Origin: Xylocopa sonorina
Lineage: Eukaryota > Arthropoda > Insecta > Hymenoptera > Apidae
NCBI RefSeq assembly: GCF_050948175.1
Contig: NC_135204.1
Location: 6,873,473-6,937,472 of the forward strand
Direction: 5' to 3'
Length of the DNA: 64,000 nucleotides
Every line of letters starts with the position of its first letter. Positions within the stretch are counted from its first letter, which is position 1. The translations under genes were made by a program, and so were the position numbers. This document shows positions 21,771 to 35,509 of this stretch, piece by piece. Under the pieces are notes generated by a model. The model saw only the letters and a list, made by a program, of their open reading frames with translations, ran no database searches and had not been told where the DNA came from.

Positions 21771-24700
21771 GATCATCTAGAATTATATATATGTATTCAG
21801 GGAATTAAGAATGTAATAAGGGTGTACGATGTTTGACAGCTGGTCGAATTCGGTCTTGTCAACGTCGCGTCGGATGCCTGGGGGACCCGAGACGTTTATT
21901 AAGAATGTGTCAGCGCGGTGTATGGATCAGTGATTCCGTCAGACAGTTTCTTTTGTGCGATTCTGATGGTCTGTTTCACGATCGAGACTAGAAAATTTCA
22001 TTGAGATCCTACATCTCTAACTCTAAAAAACCCCCACATATCGCACATTTTCTATCATCAAAACCCAAGTATCGATTCACAAATTCCCCCTCGATTCACC
22101 CCAAATAAAATAAACCCTAAACCCAACTGCAAATCTCCAAATAATTAAAAACGTCTCGCAGACTCAGGATTACTCAGCACATCGAGCCAGAAATCGTCTC
22201 CGCAGATCGTATAGCAGGAACGGAACCCTTTCCTTTGCCAGTCACCCAAACAATTCTTCATCACGCCTTATTACATCCACCTACGTGATCCAAATACCCT
22301 AACCCGCTCGCTGAGATCTTACATGAATGAACCATCGCCCCGTCGAGCAGCAACCGGTTCCAACGCGAGCGAACAGAGGCGGCCTCTGTGTATACAGGGC
22401 CATTCTGCTCGGAGGGAATCGTCGCGGGTTCTCTTGAACCAGGGGACCTGGTAATCGAATCGCGCGTGGCACGCGTGTTTCGACGTATCGTCGCGTGTTT
22501 CGAGGCTCCAATCAAGCCGGCATTCATCGCATTTGTTGCCACCCTGGCGGCGTTCCCCATCCAGCCGCGGATAAGTGCATTATCGGGGCCGCTTGTCCGC
22601 GTGACGAGACACTCGACGACGACGACGACGAGGCGCGTGAATCGACGCCTCGAAAATCGGGAAACACGGTCTGACGAGCTACCCTGACGATATTCTTTCC
22701 GTCGATCGAATTCTGCGAGCCGTCGATCGAACGATTCGAGGGCGCGGAGGAATAAAATGTCACTGTTGCGGAGGACTAATGGGATTTCATGGGCCTTCGA
22801 CCCCGCGAGCGACTCGTGACGGGATTAACGAGCGCTGTGTGGACGTGTCTCGGACGTGGTCGACTGAAGAGCACCCTGATGAACAAGGAGAGGTATTATG
22901 AGATCTCCACTTGAGGAATCGTAAAGTAAACTAGTCGATTGCTGGCTGGATTTCAATTGAGACCAAGTCTTGGTATGTGAATCTTTTAAAGTGTGGACTT
23001 AATCGTGTGTTATTGGTACAATAGTCTAAACATAGAGCTGTGCAAGCACTGGCAAAGTGGATTTTCTTTTCGTATTCAATTAGTAAAATAACTGAGTTAA
23101 TTTTGAGGTATCTTGATTTGGTTTCTAACTTTTAGTGGACGAGATCAGTGTTTATCCTCTCGTTGTAAATTTCTTCGTGGTATGGTACCCTTTCCTATGG
23201 TCGAAAAAAAGAGGGACAGGGGGTAAAGCAGGCAACGAATCACGATGTTACAGTATCGTGGACCAGCCTGCGCTGCAGGGTATCTCTTCTGGACAGGGGT
23301 GGTCGAAGTATCGGCATCGATATCATTGAAACCGAATACTCTTGTCAGTGAACGCGTACAGCGACGTGACGATCTCTAGAAAGCCGGCCAACATCGATAT
23401 CCTTGCGCCTGGAATGTCTGGCTTTATCAACATTCTCGTTGATATAGGAAAAACAGCGGAGAAAAAAGCGTTGTAAGCGGATGAGGGAAAAACTGGCCAC
23501 GCTATCGGGTGGTGGTCTTCCTGTAATTCGATATTGGCGCTTTGATGAAGATTTTGTTATGTCACGTACGTCCTGCGTTGATTCGTTCGTTAGAGTGAAA
23601 CGAATTTTTCAATGAAACCTGGGAATTTTAATTTTCAATAATTAATACAATTTTTAGACAATTCTTCTTTACTAGATATCTAAGATCAATCGACGAGTAA
23701 TGCTTAATTCAGCGAAAGAAATAAGGACCACCAAAGTCCTAAATCCTCTGAAACATCCCACTGACTCAGCAACGTCCCAGTTTCCCTTGATAAGAACCAT
23801 ATAACCGTTCACTCGATAAACTCTGCAACTCGAACCGCTCGCCCGAAACTCCTCTTCCTTCGCCCCAATTAAAGGCAAGAAACGAACGAATCCAGGGTGG
23901 AGGCAAACACAAAAACGTGAGCCGATTTTCCGCTTGGAAGACGACGCTGTTGCCAAATGGAATCGTTTCTGCGTCTCGATCACAGTGTGTACCCCGTGGC
24001 GCGAGACGTCGCGCAAAGACGGTTGGCAACTGTTCAGGCCGTTCCGCGAGGGTGTCTCAAACGCGTCACCCCGTTTGGTCCGCGCAATCTGCTGCGAGTT
24101 GCTCGCGTCGCCAACGCGGAATTTGGCAACGCGTCGCGTTTCGAGCGTCGCGGCGCCACGGAGCTTATTTCGCGCGGCGTTCGCCACAGTTGACTTCGAG
24201 GGCCAATAAGATCGCCTTGGATAGGTCGCGTTTTTACCGGCTGAGGTGGAAGACGCCGCTCCATCACCGTGGCGGCAATCCACTTCCGTTCGCCTCGCCG
24301 CCTGACAAACTGGTCGTTCGTGGAGTTGCATTCGAAACACCGCAAAAGCACGGATCACTTGTCGTGGGATCGATCTCTGGCGACGGTGCTGGCCTCGTTG
24401 TCTTGGGGATTTCGTTCGACGGAAGTGGAGAGGATTAGACACGGGGTTGAATGCAAGGATAGCTCGTGAGTTGGGGCTTTCGAGAAGAAGAATAAAAGGA
24501 TGAATGAGATGTCTCTTTGCAACTTAGTTTCCTTGCAATTTTATCATCATTCGTACGTGAATCGCATCAAAATAGAAATCGAAATACCTGAAAAAGCAGA
24601 AAATGGAACCACTGAAGCAACGAGAGTGAATTCATAGAAGAAAATTGTCGACACGTTCGCACCTCGTCCCAAACAATATAAATCAATAGAACCTCGTCCT

Positions 24701-26051
24701 GACACGGCGTTAGGAAATATAAAACAGGATACATCGTCGTGATACATACGTACACACGTACGCTACGAGCGCACGTGGCAGAGTCGAGCGTCAAGCGTGG
24801 AAGGATCTTTAAGCAGGTCGTTTTTTAGTCGCGTTAAAATGCACCCTCCAGCAGGGAAGTGTCGGGCCTGCGACAGCCACCCTCGCCTCGGGCGCTCGAC
24901 ACGGGCCATCGGATAATTCTGTTTTAGTTTCGCATTACAATACGACGTACGGTAGCCCGTAGTCCCCACGGGGGTGGCTGCTCGCCCCCTCCTCTCCCAC
25001 AGCTCCTTTTCTCGTCTCCCTTTTATTTCAGAAATTCGTTTCTTTCTGCAAAGTCAGGTTCTCACTGTGCAAACATTGTTGCCAACAGCGTATGAGGGTC
25101 CGACGATGATGGAACATACCAGTGGTGATGTAAAGGGTAGTAAAGTCTGTTTTTCACGTGTCAACTTTACTGTCAATTTTAGTATAAGTACAATACGATA
25201 CTGCAGTTAATTATAATACGTTCGTTTAGTATTATGAAAGGATATACTGGTTTCTTGAAGCCAGTTTTCCATGTGAAATAACTACTGCCATCTGTTTCTC
25301 ATTTTCTTAGATTGAATTCTCAATTGCGTTGATAATCTTTGGTTTACTCTACGTGGAATTCTGGCTTAACATTGCCTAACTTTCCTTCCACTTCCTTTCT
25401 CGTTCTCTTTTATTTTCATCCCTCTCAGCCTCTCTAAGAAAAAGACACCGGGTCCTTAATCCGAGCGGCAGCAGCGGCGGAATTTGACTAATGCAATCGT
25501 GAATGCTAAGAAGCTACTCTACCCGGCTATTGTACCGCGTTATTTCCTCGATGGCGCACTCTGTCCCCGTTTCTCGCCGCCTCCTTCAGCGAGTACCCGC
25601 GGGCATAGGTGGGAAAGAAGGGCGACAATGGCGCGAGAGAACGTGCCCGCGCGATGCGTTCCCTTTTGTGGGGACTTCGAGTGGGCTGGCGGATTTAAAT
25701 GTTTGCCCGCGGGCTGCCAAGGGGGTAGCCAAGACGCGAGTGGCTCTTGCTGATTTCGGTACAGTCCGCAGCCCGCCTCCACTTTTGCGGCCGAGTTCTC
25801 TTCTTATTCCTCTCGAGCTATTCCTGCAGCAACCCGGGGTGGCGGTTACGCGATGGAATTTTGATGGATTTGCCGTGTCCCCGGGAGAAATTGTGTTATG
25901 GGGTTTCTGTGTTGCACCCTTTCCCTTCCACTAACGTTCTAAAGAATCTTGATGCAGTAGAGTCGAGTAGTTTCGAAAATAGTCGCGTGATTAACGAGCA
26001 CGAAATTTACGCGCATGCTGGGCGATAAATAATTTCGTAAAAGGATTTGTG
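21771..26051. other. Gene-free stretch with CpG-rich core
   Basis: An A/C-rich segment at 22020-22150 is nearly free of G. A short CGA trinucleotide run lies near 22613-22633. The CpG-rich segment 23930-24440 carries the longest frame in the window (23672-24442 minus, 256 codons) and a 173-codon plus frame over the same bases; neither has a recognisable domain. This could be a CpG-rich regulatory region. I saw no other features. Confidence 0.5.
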
Positions 26052-26420
26052 TTCAGAAGACCAACTCTGTAAATTCTGCAAGTGAAACGAAGATATAGAA
26101 AAACATTTCTCTAATGATTCTTAATTTCCATCGAGCAACCTTATTTTTTGCTGTCGTTGAAACACTCTCTTCTTAAAAACCACCCCTGTAACGACGAATC
26201 CTAGGCACGAGAAAATTCCCTTTCAAAGCATATATGAATTCAGAAGACCAACTCTGTAAATTCTACGAGTGAAACGAGGATATAGAAAAACATTTTTCCG
26301 ACGATTCCTAATTTTCATTGAGCAACCCTATTTTTTGGTGTCGTTGAAACACTCTCTTCTTAAAAACCACCCCTGTAACGACGAATCCTAGGCACGCGAA
26401 AATTCCCTTTCAAAGCATAA
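26052..26420 (+). repeat. 187-bp tandem duplication
   Basis: Copy 1 (26052-26238) and copy 2 (26239-26420) both begin TTCAGAAGACCAACTCTG. They share a long near-identical part from GTCGTTGAAACACTCTCTTC to CCTTTCAAAGCATA. Differences are scattered substitutions. No open frame spans the copies. Confidence 0.95.
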
Positions 26421-29400
26421 CTACGAGGCTCGTCCTTTTTTATCCCAACTGGATCGAGGGACTAGCCACGCGGAAGCGCGACTCTCCCAAACTTCGTGGC
26501 AGCGGTCACGGGTCGATTCCTCGCGCGCATCGGGGTGGACAACGTCGTCCATCTGCGAGAGGGTGTCCCGCGCTCTGTTCCCCCTTTTGCCGCGTTTTCG
26601 CTCCGACCGTTCGAAGTTTTCGCTTCGACGGCCCCGCGTCTCGTTTCGTCGCGTCGAAACGAGTTTTTGCGATCTCCGTGACGAGGATTGTCGGAGAGTA
26701 GAATTCAGGGTAGTGGTCGCGCGCTTTAATCTTGGTTGGATCCCTTGCGCATTTACTTGGGGTACATCGCAAGCAGCCTTGAATAGAGTAATTAATGGTA
26801 CTTTTCTAAACGCGATATTGCGTATACTTTTCAATAGATTCGAATTGCTTTCGAATACTATGCTAATTCGGATATGTAATCACTTTATACGTAGCGATGA
26901 AGGGTTATTTCAACTTGAATTTGTCTGCAAAATTTTGTTAGAGGGCGCTAAATCGCTAAAACTATTTAGCAGGCTCGTGCGTTAGACGCAGAGCAGGTAA
27001 AGTGAGGTTAGCAAAGGACTTGCGAGGAACCGTTGCGGTGGCACCCCTTTAGCCGCGAGTCTAGGAACGTCACCACACGTCTATGATACTTTAGGCTGCT
27101 GCGGTCCTCCTTTGAAGTTTATTAACCATGGACCACGTTATAAACCGTACACCAATCACATAAACTCGCATATCACTCTGCACGAATGTCGAGTTACTTT
27201 AGATCCACGAATCCCACAACTGGTCAAACCCATCCAACGACTGAAAACCACCCCCAAATCGGCAAAATCGAGGCAAATCTCAAATCATTCCGCGTTTCAT
27301 CCGCAACGAGAGGTCCGGATGAGTTGTTAGGGGTTCTGATTCAACGCGGACACATACAAACTCGCGTAAGTTAGGTATAAATTATACGAGGGCTGGCTCG
27401 CAGCGTGCCCTTACCCCAGTGAGTCACGCGGCCGTGGAATTTACGAGGCGGCATCCGCCTCCGTCTGATCCATCCGGGATTATCTCCACGCGACCGCCCC
27501 GACACTCTCTTCAGCTCGATTATTATACCATCAAAATGTGGCGTCCAGTCGGGGACAGGCCTTAATTACAAGGGGCGGACGATCGATTCAATTGATCCAG
27601 GCCAAATGTGACGATTTCGCCGGAGGTGGCTCCATTGGGGGCGCCTGAGGGTGCGGGACCTTGGAAAGGACGCGAGACGCGGTGGCAGAAATATGGTTAC
27701 GAGGTCGGTACCGTGCGTGGTGCGTTGGATTTTCGAATCAGACGGAAGAAGAGGGCCGCTGCCAGACAGGAGGGTTACAATTTTCAGGGTTGAGGTAATT
27801 AGAGTCCTTCTCCCCCTCTCCGTTGTAGCGATCAGGGAATTCCTATTAATTTTAATAGACAGGTGCACCAGGGAATTTTTGGCGCGTTTATTTAGCTAGA
27901 ATTATGAGAGAATAAATTTTAAATGGTTTTTTATTACATGAAAGTACGATCGTGGAAGTGTGCTGCGATAAACAGTACGTCACGAATGGTAAATGTTTCG
28001 CGAACTTTACGCGCGAGGTACGCGACTGTTTAATTTTCCATACAATTGCGCCGTGTTTACGGGACGGATGAAAATATCCAGGAAGAGAATCCAGCGGTGT
28101 AACGTTTTCGAAATTGATCAGTGTTTGCGTGCCGGCGGAGCTCGTTACAACGCAACATAATTATTCTAACTGCAACGACACTCAGCCTCTCCAGGTAGAG
28201 TCGCATCGTTCCGTTCGAACCGTGCCCGCCGCGACTGCACAATGTCCCATTGTTGCCTCGTCCAAAGTCGACGTGTCGTTAAAATCCCTATAATTACACG
28301 CGTTACAACACGCTCCTGCGCAATTGTCCCATGCGCTGCAATAACGCTGAGCGTAACACTGGAATATATTGAATCAACCACGAATATGAACCGTAACGTC
28401 GCACGAAAATTGCCTTTTACTGAAGAACTTCCTGATATTTCCATATTTCAGTGTCCTCGCGCCTCGAACGTTAATAAATTTCGAAAGTCTCGAAGCTATC
28501 TAAATTTTCTATCTTCCACCATGAAAGTTTTCAACAATTTCCACGCGTTAAGCTTTTACATGTCCTTCAGTAATAATTAACGAGAGGGAACCTATCAAAT
28601 CGGTATCTCGCGCGAGAAGTCGACTCTTGGTGAAAACTCGACGAGGCGCGGAGCGTCTTCTTCGAGCGCTGTCGCGGCTCGATCGATCGCAATCAATCTT
28701 CTGCGTCCCTTTCGCGGTATTATCTCGCGCTGGAAGGCTGGCATGCGACCCCTTCGCGACGCAGCCGCATTGCTCGATTATTATACCGTCGAAATACAGC
28801 GGTTCGTTAACCCACCCCCGCAGTTCCTCTTAATTACGGCCTCTGATCGATGGGGATGATTTTCCCGAACGTGGCCCGCAAAACTGTGCGCGCACCTCGC
28901 CTGCGTTCGCGACGATAACGCGTTTCCTTGCGAATGGGTGCGCGTTCGACTCGTGGGTGGCATTTCTCGAGAGCTCTTCGCGTCTCGATCATCTTATACG
29001 GATTTTGTGGAACGTCTTGGGCGTTTTGGACAAGAGCTGAGCTGGCGAACTTCGACTTTCGAGTGGCTTACGTTCTCAATTATTTGGGCCAGTCGAAGTT
29101 CAACAGTCTCGAGACTCGATGGCTCCTCGATTCTTTACGAAGAACGGAAAAGGCAATTTGGCAAGAGAAAGTGAGCGAAATAATCCTGAAGTGCACGGAT
29201 ATGGAAAGGATCACTTTTAAATTGATGTTTTGACGAACGTAGAAATATTGATAAAAAATAATTGCTACAAAAATTCATATTTACCTCCATATAGACACAC
29301 ATGCAACTTTGACGCCGCGTAAATGTACGAACGATTTAACGTACAAATTTCCCGCTCAATTTCCCTAGATACGCGGGCGAAAAAATGATCCTGTCGAAAG

Positions 29401-29917
29401 ATATGATATTTCACACCGTTCATTGTCGACGACAACGAGCGTTCGATATTTCCAGGCGAAACTAAACGCAGCTTAAATTACAATGTACGAAAAAATAAAA
29501 AAGGTAGCAACGTTATCCCGTGTCGACGCGAAAACATTACGCGAGCGACACTCGCGGCTTTGCAATGTTTGATCAGCTTTAATTCCATCGAAATAAAACC
29601 AACCCCTATCGTCTCGAGCCCACCCCCGCAATGCACTTTAATTCTGCGGAAAAATCCGCGAGTACCCGCCCCCTGAATTATTAATCCATCGCCAGCCATT
29701 AAACCCGGTTGAACGTCTTTCCATCGAGCGCCCAACCACCCTCAGCGGATCTCCCTCGATCGCTCATTAAAACCTGGGGCTCCTTCCGTCGCCTCTATCC
29801 ATTGGCGTCGAGACAGCGTGTAAACAGGCCGCGTAAAATTCGTTTTCCACTGGAATGGAAAGCCGATGGAATCTGTCGCTGAGAGAATAAAAAAAAAGGG
29901 GGGGTCGAAAGGGTGGT

Positions 29918-29948
<31 letters not shown>

Positions 29949-30779
29949 GAGGGTCGAAGGGGTGGGAAATAATGGGCTTTCGCGGAGTAATCTATCGTGA
30001 AAACGGCCTTATTAACCGGGGTCCGCGATATTCGACTCTGGGCTGTGAAAACCGGTTGGGCGGCGGATTAAATGCCCTCTCGCTCGCTCTGGCCCCGTTC
30101 GCAAACACCGTCCCGCCGTCGAGTATACCGCGCGCTCGATATTGGTAATTAAATCCGATGATCGCGCATTTCTGCGTGACGTTCCTCTCATTAGCAAATC
30201 TTCTAACAATGTATCGGGGCGCAGGGAGAAGGGGGACACGCGATACGATCTCTCGCGTACAGTTAAACGAGATTACGTTTGATCGGATTAATCAGCGCGA
30301 CCTGGACGCCGCGCCGCGCCGCCCATCTCGCGTCGCGTTTAGCGTCCGTTGTAATTTCGATGTTTGATAATGTTAATGTTGTCGCTGGGCCGACGTTCAC
30401 CTGCCGGCGAGGTTGTTGCGTAATGGGTTCGTTGATTGGAACGAATCCTTTTTGCTTGCCATCCATTTTTTTTTTTTTTACCTCGGATTTTTTGTTCAGC
30501 TTTTATTTTGTGCGATTTTCAGGATTGACAGTTTTATTTTTGGGGCGAGTGTGGGTTTTAGCTTTCGCTGTTCGATTTTTTTTTGAGGGGGGTTTGAATA
30601 GTTGAGTGGTGTAAAAATTAGTAATCTTGTTTCAAGGGTGGTTTAGTGACATTTTTTAAAAGTTGATTATCGTTTATTTGGTTTTATGACTGCATTTTTG
30701 TGGATGGTAGGATTGTGGTTGAGTGTAATTGTCGAGGAATTTCAAGAGAGTGTTAGAGCAAACGTTGCGATTTGTAAAG
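26421..30779. other. Gene-free stretch with GA microsatellite
   Basis: A pure GA repeat lies at 29919-29947, preceded by a purine-rich run (29888-29912). T-rich runs occur at 30468-30479 and 30577-30586. Overlapping frames at 26421-26985 on both strands are low-information and CpG-driven. No gene is recognisable. Confidence 0.55.
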
Positions 30780-31340
30780 TGTGCTAAGGGTAATTTTCTT
30801 TCCTCTAACGACGCGTAATGCGGCTTCCTCTGTGAGGTAGACACTCCATATTTCTCTCAAATAATCTTTCTTGTTCTCCTTTACGATTCCTTCGTCGCTC
30901 GTGTAACAAACTGCAGCTAGGGTAATTTTCTTATTTCCAAAGTGGTTGAATTACGATGTTTTGCGAGTAACGCATTCCGCGCGTTCTTTAAATTTCCCTC
31001 CCTCGCCTCTTCTTTCAGTAATTCTCTTTCCGCGTGTGTTCCTAAATTGCAACGAGAATATAATACCTTTATTTCTAATGCGCCGTAATAAAGATACTTT
31101 GCGAACAGCGCGCTGCACATTTTCCTCAAAATTTTTTTCCCCTTCGTTGCTTCCCGTAAATAGTTCTCTCTCGTGCAGCGCGTGCACTAAAATTGCACGA
31201 CGCGTAATTTTCTTGCTTTTGCCCGGTGCAATTCAGATTTCTCTTTTAACCGTACACTCAGTACTTCTCGCGGCAAATTTCGTTCCTCCATTTCTTCTTT
31301 TCGAATCATTTTCTCGTTCAGCTTACATTACACTCGAACC
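30780..31340 (+). repeat. Degenerate ~138-bp tandem array
   Basis: GTAATTTTCTT-type starts recur near 30791, 30920, 31018 and 31203. The segment starting TATTTC near 30931 aligns with the one near 31071: both contain TTTGCGA, GCGCG, then pyrimidine-rich CCCT-TCG. Read on the minus strand, the frame at 30917-31129 shows the repeat as ALFAK...LEIK and ALLAK...LEIR, 46 residues apart. The array is old and interrupted and I do not regard it as coding. Confidence 0.6.
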
Positions 31341-34215
31341 GCAGAAAGCTCTCCGTTAATTATCTATCGAAAAATATTAATTCAACGAATCAATTTCCTC
31401 GTTCAATTACCAAATCTTCCTCCACTGCGAGCGAAGAAAATCCCGTCAGAGATTGAATATACCACGTTAAAAAGGGAACACTCGCGAATTCCCAAAAGAA
31501 ATTTCCTACCCCCAACCCCGGAAAACAATAACTCATCCCCGTGGCGAGGCTCCAGCGCACTCGGCCCTTAATCACAGAATTAAAAGGAGCCCAATCAGCC
31601 ACGAATTGAACGCTCCCCGTTCGAAACGCAATCACGGACAGCGCCGGGGAAATATCGATCTCATCTCCCGTGGCAAGAAAGAATTCCTCCGGAACCGGGC
31701 GCCGGCCCATCGGATTCGCGCGAGTCAGCCGTCGCTCCGCGTGACAACGGGAATATATTTCAAGAGAAAACCCCCCCAGCGGATAGATCTCTCCTGGGAA
31801 TACGCGATCACAGGCCGCGTTGTATAATGCAGCCGGAGTGACGCATCGGTGAACTCTGCATAACTGCATACGCACCACCCTCGTGCGACGGGGGTGGCTA
31901 CGCGGCGATCGTTCATCATCGCCACGCTCGTCCCGCCCTATCGCGGGGTATCTGCGACACACTTGCCGAGGTTGAGTGCTCGATTGAAAAAGACAATCGA
32001 GAGAGGCTCTGGGTGAGGTGATTCGAGCGTTCGCGAATTTTCTGTGCGCTTTCGTTGCTGGGAATTTCGTTTTCGAGAACGTTACTTCGAGGGTGGTAGT
32101 TAGAAAGGAGTGGAAAACAGTTTTAAAAGGATCTAGCTGAACGTTTTATCATTTCCAGTCGAGTGTGAGTGTATGAGAGGATGGCATAGGTTATTCAGAA
32201 GAATCACGACTGATAACAACGTTAAATCGCCGCTCTTTCCGCGATGTCCACGCTGACTCAAAGAAATGCCCGCCCCGTCGCAGGCTTAATCTTATTTCCA
32301 GCTCGACGGGGACAAATCGCGGGTACGTTGCCAGCGGAAGATTAGAAAAAATCCTCGACATCGACCTTCTCGCCTCCCTCGAGCCGGTCCTCGAGTCTTG
32401 TACGAAAACCTGACGGCGACAAGGGTTGTGCGTGCGTGATGGGCGAGCCAGGTGGGGTGCGCCGGGTCCGCGTAATCCTCTGACTGATTGCAGGTAATTA
32501 CGGCACTTTGCGACGCCGCCACGCAAATACCGTGGCCACGGGGGGTTGGTATCTCGGGTGGAAATAAAATTTCAAAGTCCTTTGACGCACCCCCCCAACA
32601 ATCTCGCTCTCTTTCAGTTTCTTTGCCTTTGCGCGGCTCTGCCTTGTTATCATTGCTCTTCCTTTGCTACTTCGCCCCTCGCTCGACGAGGGTGATACTT
32701 CTTTCGCGATGAAAACTCCAGTTCGCGTCGATCCTCGGTTATTTCTAAAACTAAATTATACACGGAACTTTTACAACAAACTTAACGTTGCAATTTGGCG
32801 ATTTCAATAACAGAAACTACCAAAGTCAGACGTCGATCGATGCGTCCAAATATTCGTACCAACGTTCCCCTGAAATTCAAACTTTATGCAGCTCCTATCG
32901 TGTCCGAACCCAACCCAGCCACCATCTAATCAGCTAATTAACTGACCCTCCGACGCAGCCAAGAGCCCAAGTGTCCCATCCACAGCGCGACGCTACTTAT
33001 CGAACGATGAGTATCGCTATTCAACGACCACGTCGATCTTGATTCGCGCCAGTAGAAGCTTCTCCCCCCAAACCCTGCTCACCTCAACCCCATCGCTAGC
33101 CTCGATATCATCGGAAAGATCGAGCGGCTAGACAAGCGTATAGGCAGATGGGTAGATAAGAGCGCAGGAACGTCGAGCAGAACGGACGAAGACATCCAGC
33201 CAGGGTGGAAGCGGGACACATCCACTGCTGCTCCAGGCTATTCACGAGGGCGAGGCGTTGACACGACCAGGCGCAACGTTCTCTATCTGGCTGATGATTG
33301 GACACATTCCATTTGCCTCGATGTCGCCATCGTCCTCGTCGTCGTCGTTTCCAGTCGACGTCAACCGCGCCACGGCGTCATTGTTTCGCGACAAATTAGT
33401 TTGTCAAAAGCATCCACCCTGCGACGAGAGTGTGGAGACATCGAGAAAACGTGGGGAAAAAAAAACAAATAGAAAATGAGGACAGATCTGTGCGCAACAA
33501 GGGGGAGGGAGGGTGGTCCCGTTGGGATTGGCGGTGGTTGGGGGTCGCGAATGCAAGAGTCATCTCGCCTTGGAAACTCACGGGATAGGCTGAAATTGAG
33601 GGAGCAAGATGGATTGAGCAGAACGCGCGACGGAAACGCCAACCCGGGCCTCCGCCACGGGTTATTCCTGGACGCGATTGGACTCTTTTTTTCAATACCC
33701 GGTTCAACGAACCAGGCGACGGCTCTGCATACTATTTCGCCCAACGACTGCCTCAATTTGATTCCCGCTGGTCAACGTGTCATCGGTGTCTTTTTTAATT
33801 TTTTTCTCTTTTTTTTTGCGGGCAGCAGGCTTTCTGTATGAATATATTGCGGGAGGGGGAGTTGGAGGGTCTTTTGGGCTGCGGAGTGATCGATGCGGAT
33901 TGATGGAAGGGGTGGAATCGCAGCTGCGAGGATTCCCTGTGACTTTTTTCGAGGATCGCGGTTCCAACAGTGTCGCGCGAATTTTTTGAACACTGAAACA
34001 TCCCACTTTCGAGTGTCGAATGGCGAGAAAAATAGATTTCAACGGTGCTCGTCGACGTTAATCGAGAGACTCGACGACGTTGACAGCGAACAGAGGCGGT
34101 TCGAAAGTATCACGATTCGAGAATGCTGATATTGGGAAAGTTTTCGAATTGGGGATGCATGGTTATGGAAATTGGAGAGCGCGAGCGCGTAATGGAGTCA
34201 AAGTTGAGTAGCGAT
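31341..34215. other. Gene-free stretch
   Basis: No gene is recognisable. The 190-codon minus frame at 31390-31962 has no domain signature. A CGTCGTCGT-like run lies near 33328-33350 and a poly-T-rich segment at 33790-33820. The remainder is unremarkable. Confidence 0.5.
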
Positions 34216-34310
34216 GTAATTCGTAGGTACGATTCGATGCTATTCTACGTTTCGGAAACGCTGGGATTTAGTTGCGTGGAAATTTGATGGCCTGGAAATT
34301 CGATACCCCA
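34216..34310 (+). repeat. Outlying patch of the 16-bp minisatellite
   Basis: ATTTAGTTGCGTGGAA, ATTTGATGGCCTGGAA and ATTCGATACCCC follow each other at 16-bp spacing near 34266-34310, with weaker units upstream from 34216. This is the same motif and period as the larger array at 35510-36170, about 1.2 kb away. Confidence 0.55.
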
Positions 34311-35509
34311 TCCAACTTCGCTAAACTTATAATCCGATAATTTTCAGCATTGTCAGTACCGAACTTCTGAATTGATGTCCGCGAGCAAGTGGAACTCCTC
34401 GAAATGATATCTGAAATTTCCTCGTTTCTAAACTTGGATAAAATCCAGCCCCAAAATTCGCTCTATCAACAACCAGGACTGTTCCAAAGACGAAGATATC
34501 TCTTATCAACCTGCAACGTAACCACGAAACGCCCTTTCGCGTCCCAGAACCGACGACCGTCGTTTGGTCACCGTGGATCGCGCGACTATTTCCGTCACTC
34601 GAATTTGCCCATCAAAATTGAACCGCCACGAGGCGGAGGGCGTCGAAATACCGCGGCGCCTGACGCCTACGTACGGACGAATCCATCGGAGACGCGTGTC
34701 GCCGCGTTAATAATCGTGGCGTCTGCGAGTGGATGGCGCAGTCCACACTGGTAGCCGTTGCTACGTCCGTTGCTTTACATGCAAATCAGACAATTGTGGC
34801 CGATACGTAGGAGGGCGTATGGCCAGCCAGTCCCTGTCTAGGCGCAGGGGGCACACATCGGGTAGTTTAATTAGATTACGCCTGCACGGCTCATCGTGCT
34901 TCACGCTTATCCAACCCTCTGTGTTATGGGGTGACGCGTTACGCCAGCCGGATTGATAGCCCAGATAGACATCCGTTATGGGCCAGGAGCGCGGCGTGTG
35001 ACGCTGGCACGCCGGAAAAATACTACCCCCGTCGCCTGGCCGCGCAGTGAATTTTTATGTCAAGTATTCAGAGAGGCACACGTGCTCGAATTTCGTGCGC
35101 GTGGCACCTTGATGTATCGCCGCCGGGGCCCGACGCGTACGAGCAGCGACGAAAAAAAAAAAAAAAGGAAAACAGCGGAGAACAAATACGTTTCACCCGT
35201 TCTGTAATTGAAAACGTGTAAAAATGCGGACCGCATCGCACGCGACAAACTGTTTCGAGGGGGAGCTCCTTTTTGTCATGCTGCGCGGCCATACAACGGA
35301 GGTTAAATGAGGTCTGAAGAGCCGGTTCGAGGACGTCTTTGTGGTCGATTGGATTCTAGCTGGCTGTAATTTCGGTGGTAAATTGAATTCTATATTTAGG
35401 ATCGCTGACGATTCGGAAGAAACAGCGAATTGCGGGAGGCAGTGGTACGCTGAAAGGGTGGGACCGCGGGACAGCTGGTGGAGAACAGTGGTAGCGAGTT
35501 TGGTAGGAG
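34311..35509. other. Gene-free stretch between minisatellite patches
   Basis: A run of 15 A lies at 35152-35166. A weak trace of the 16-bp motif (TAATTTCGGTGGTAA) appears near 35366. No gene is recognisable. Confidence 0.5.

Noticed and set aside
23672..24442. 256-codon minus-strand open frame, the longest in the window
   Set aside because: CpG-rich DNA with a 173-codon frame on the opposite strand over the same bases. The composition is arginine/serine-rich, no domain is recognisable, and there is no splice or promoter context.
31390..31962. 190-codon minus-strand open frame
   Set aside because: No family resemblance; length is compatible with chance in this composition.
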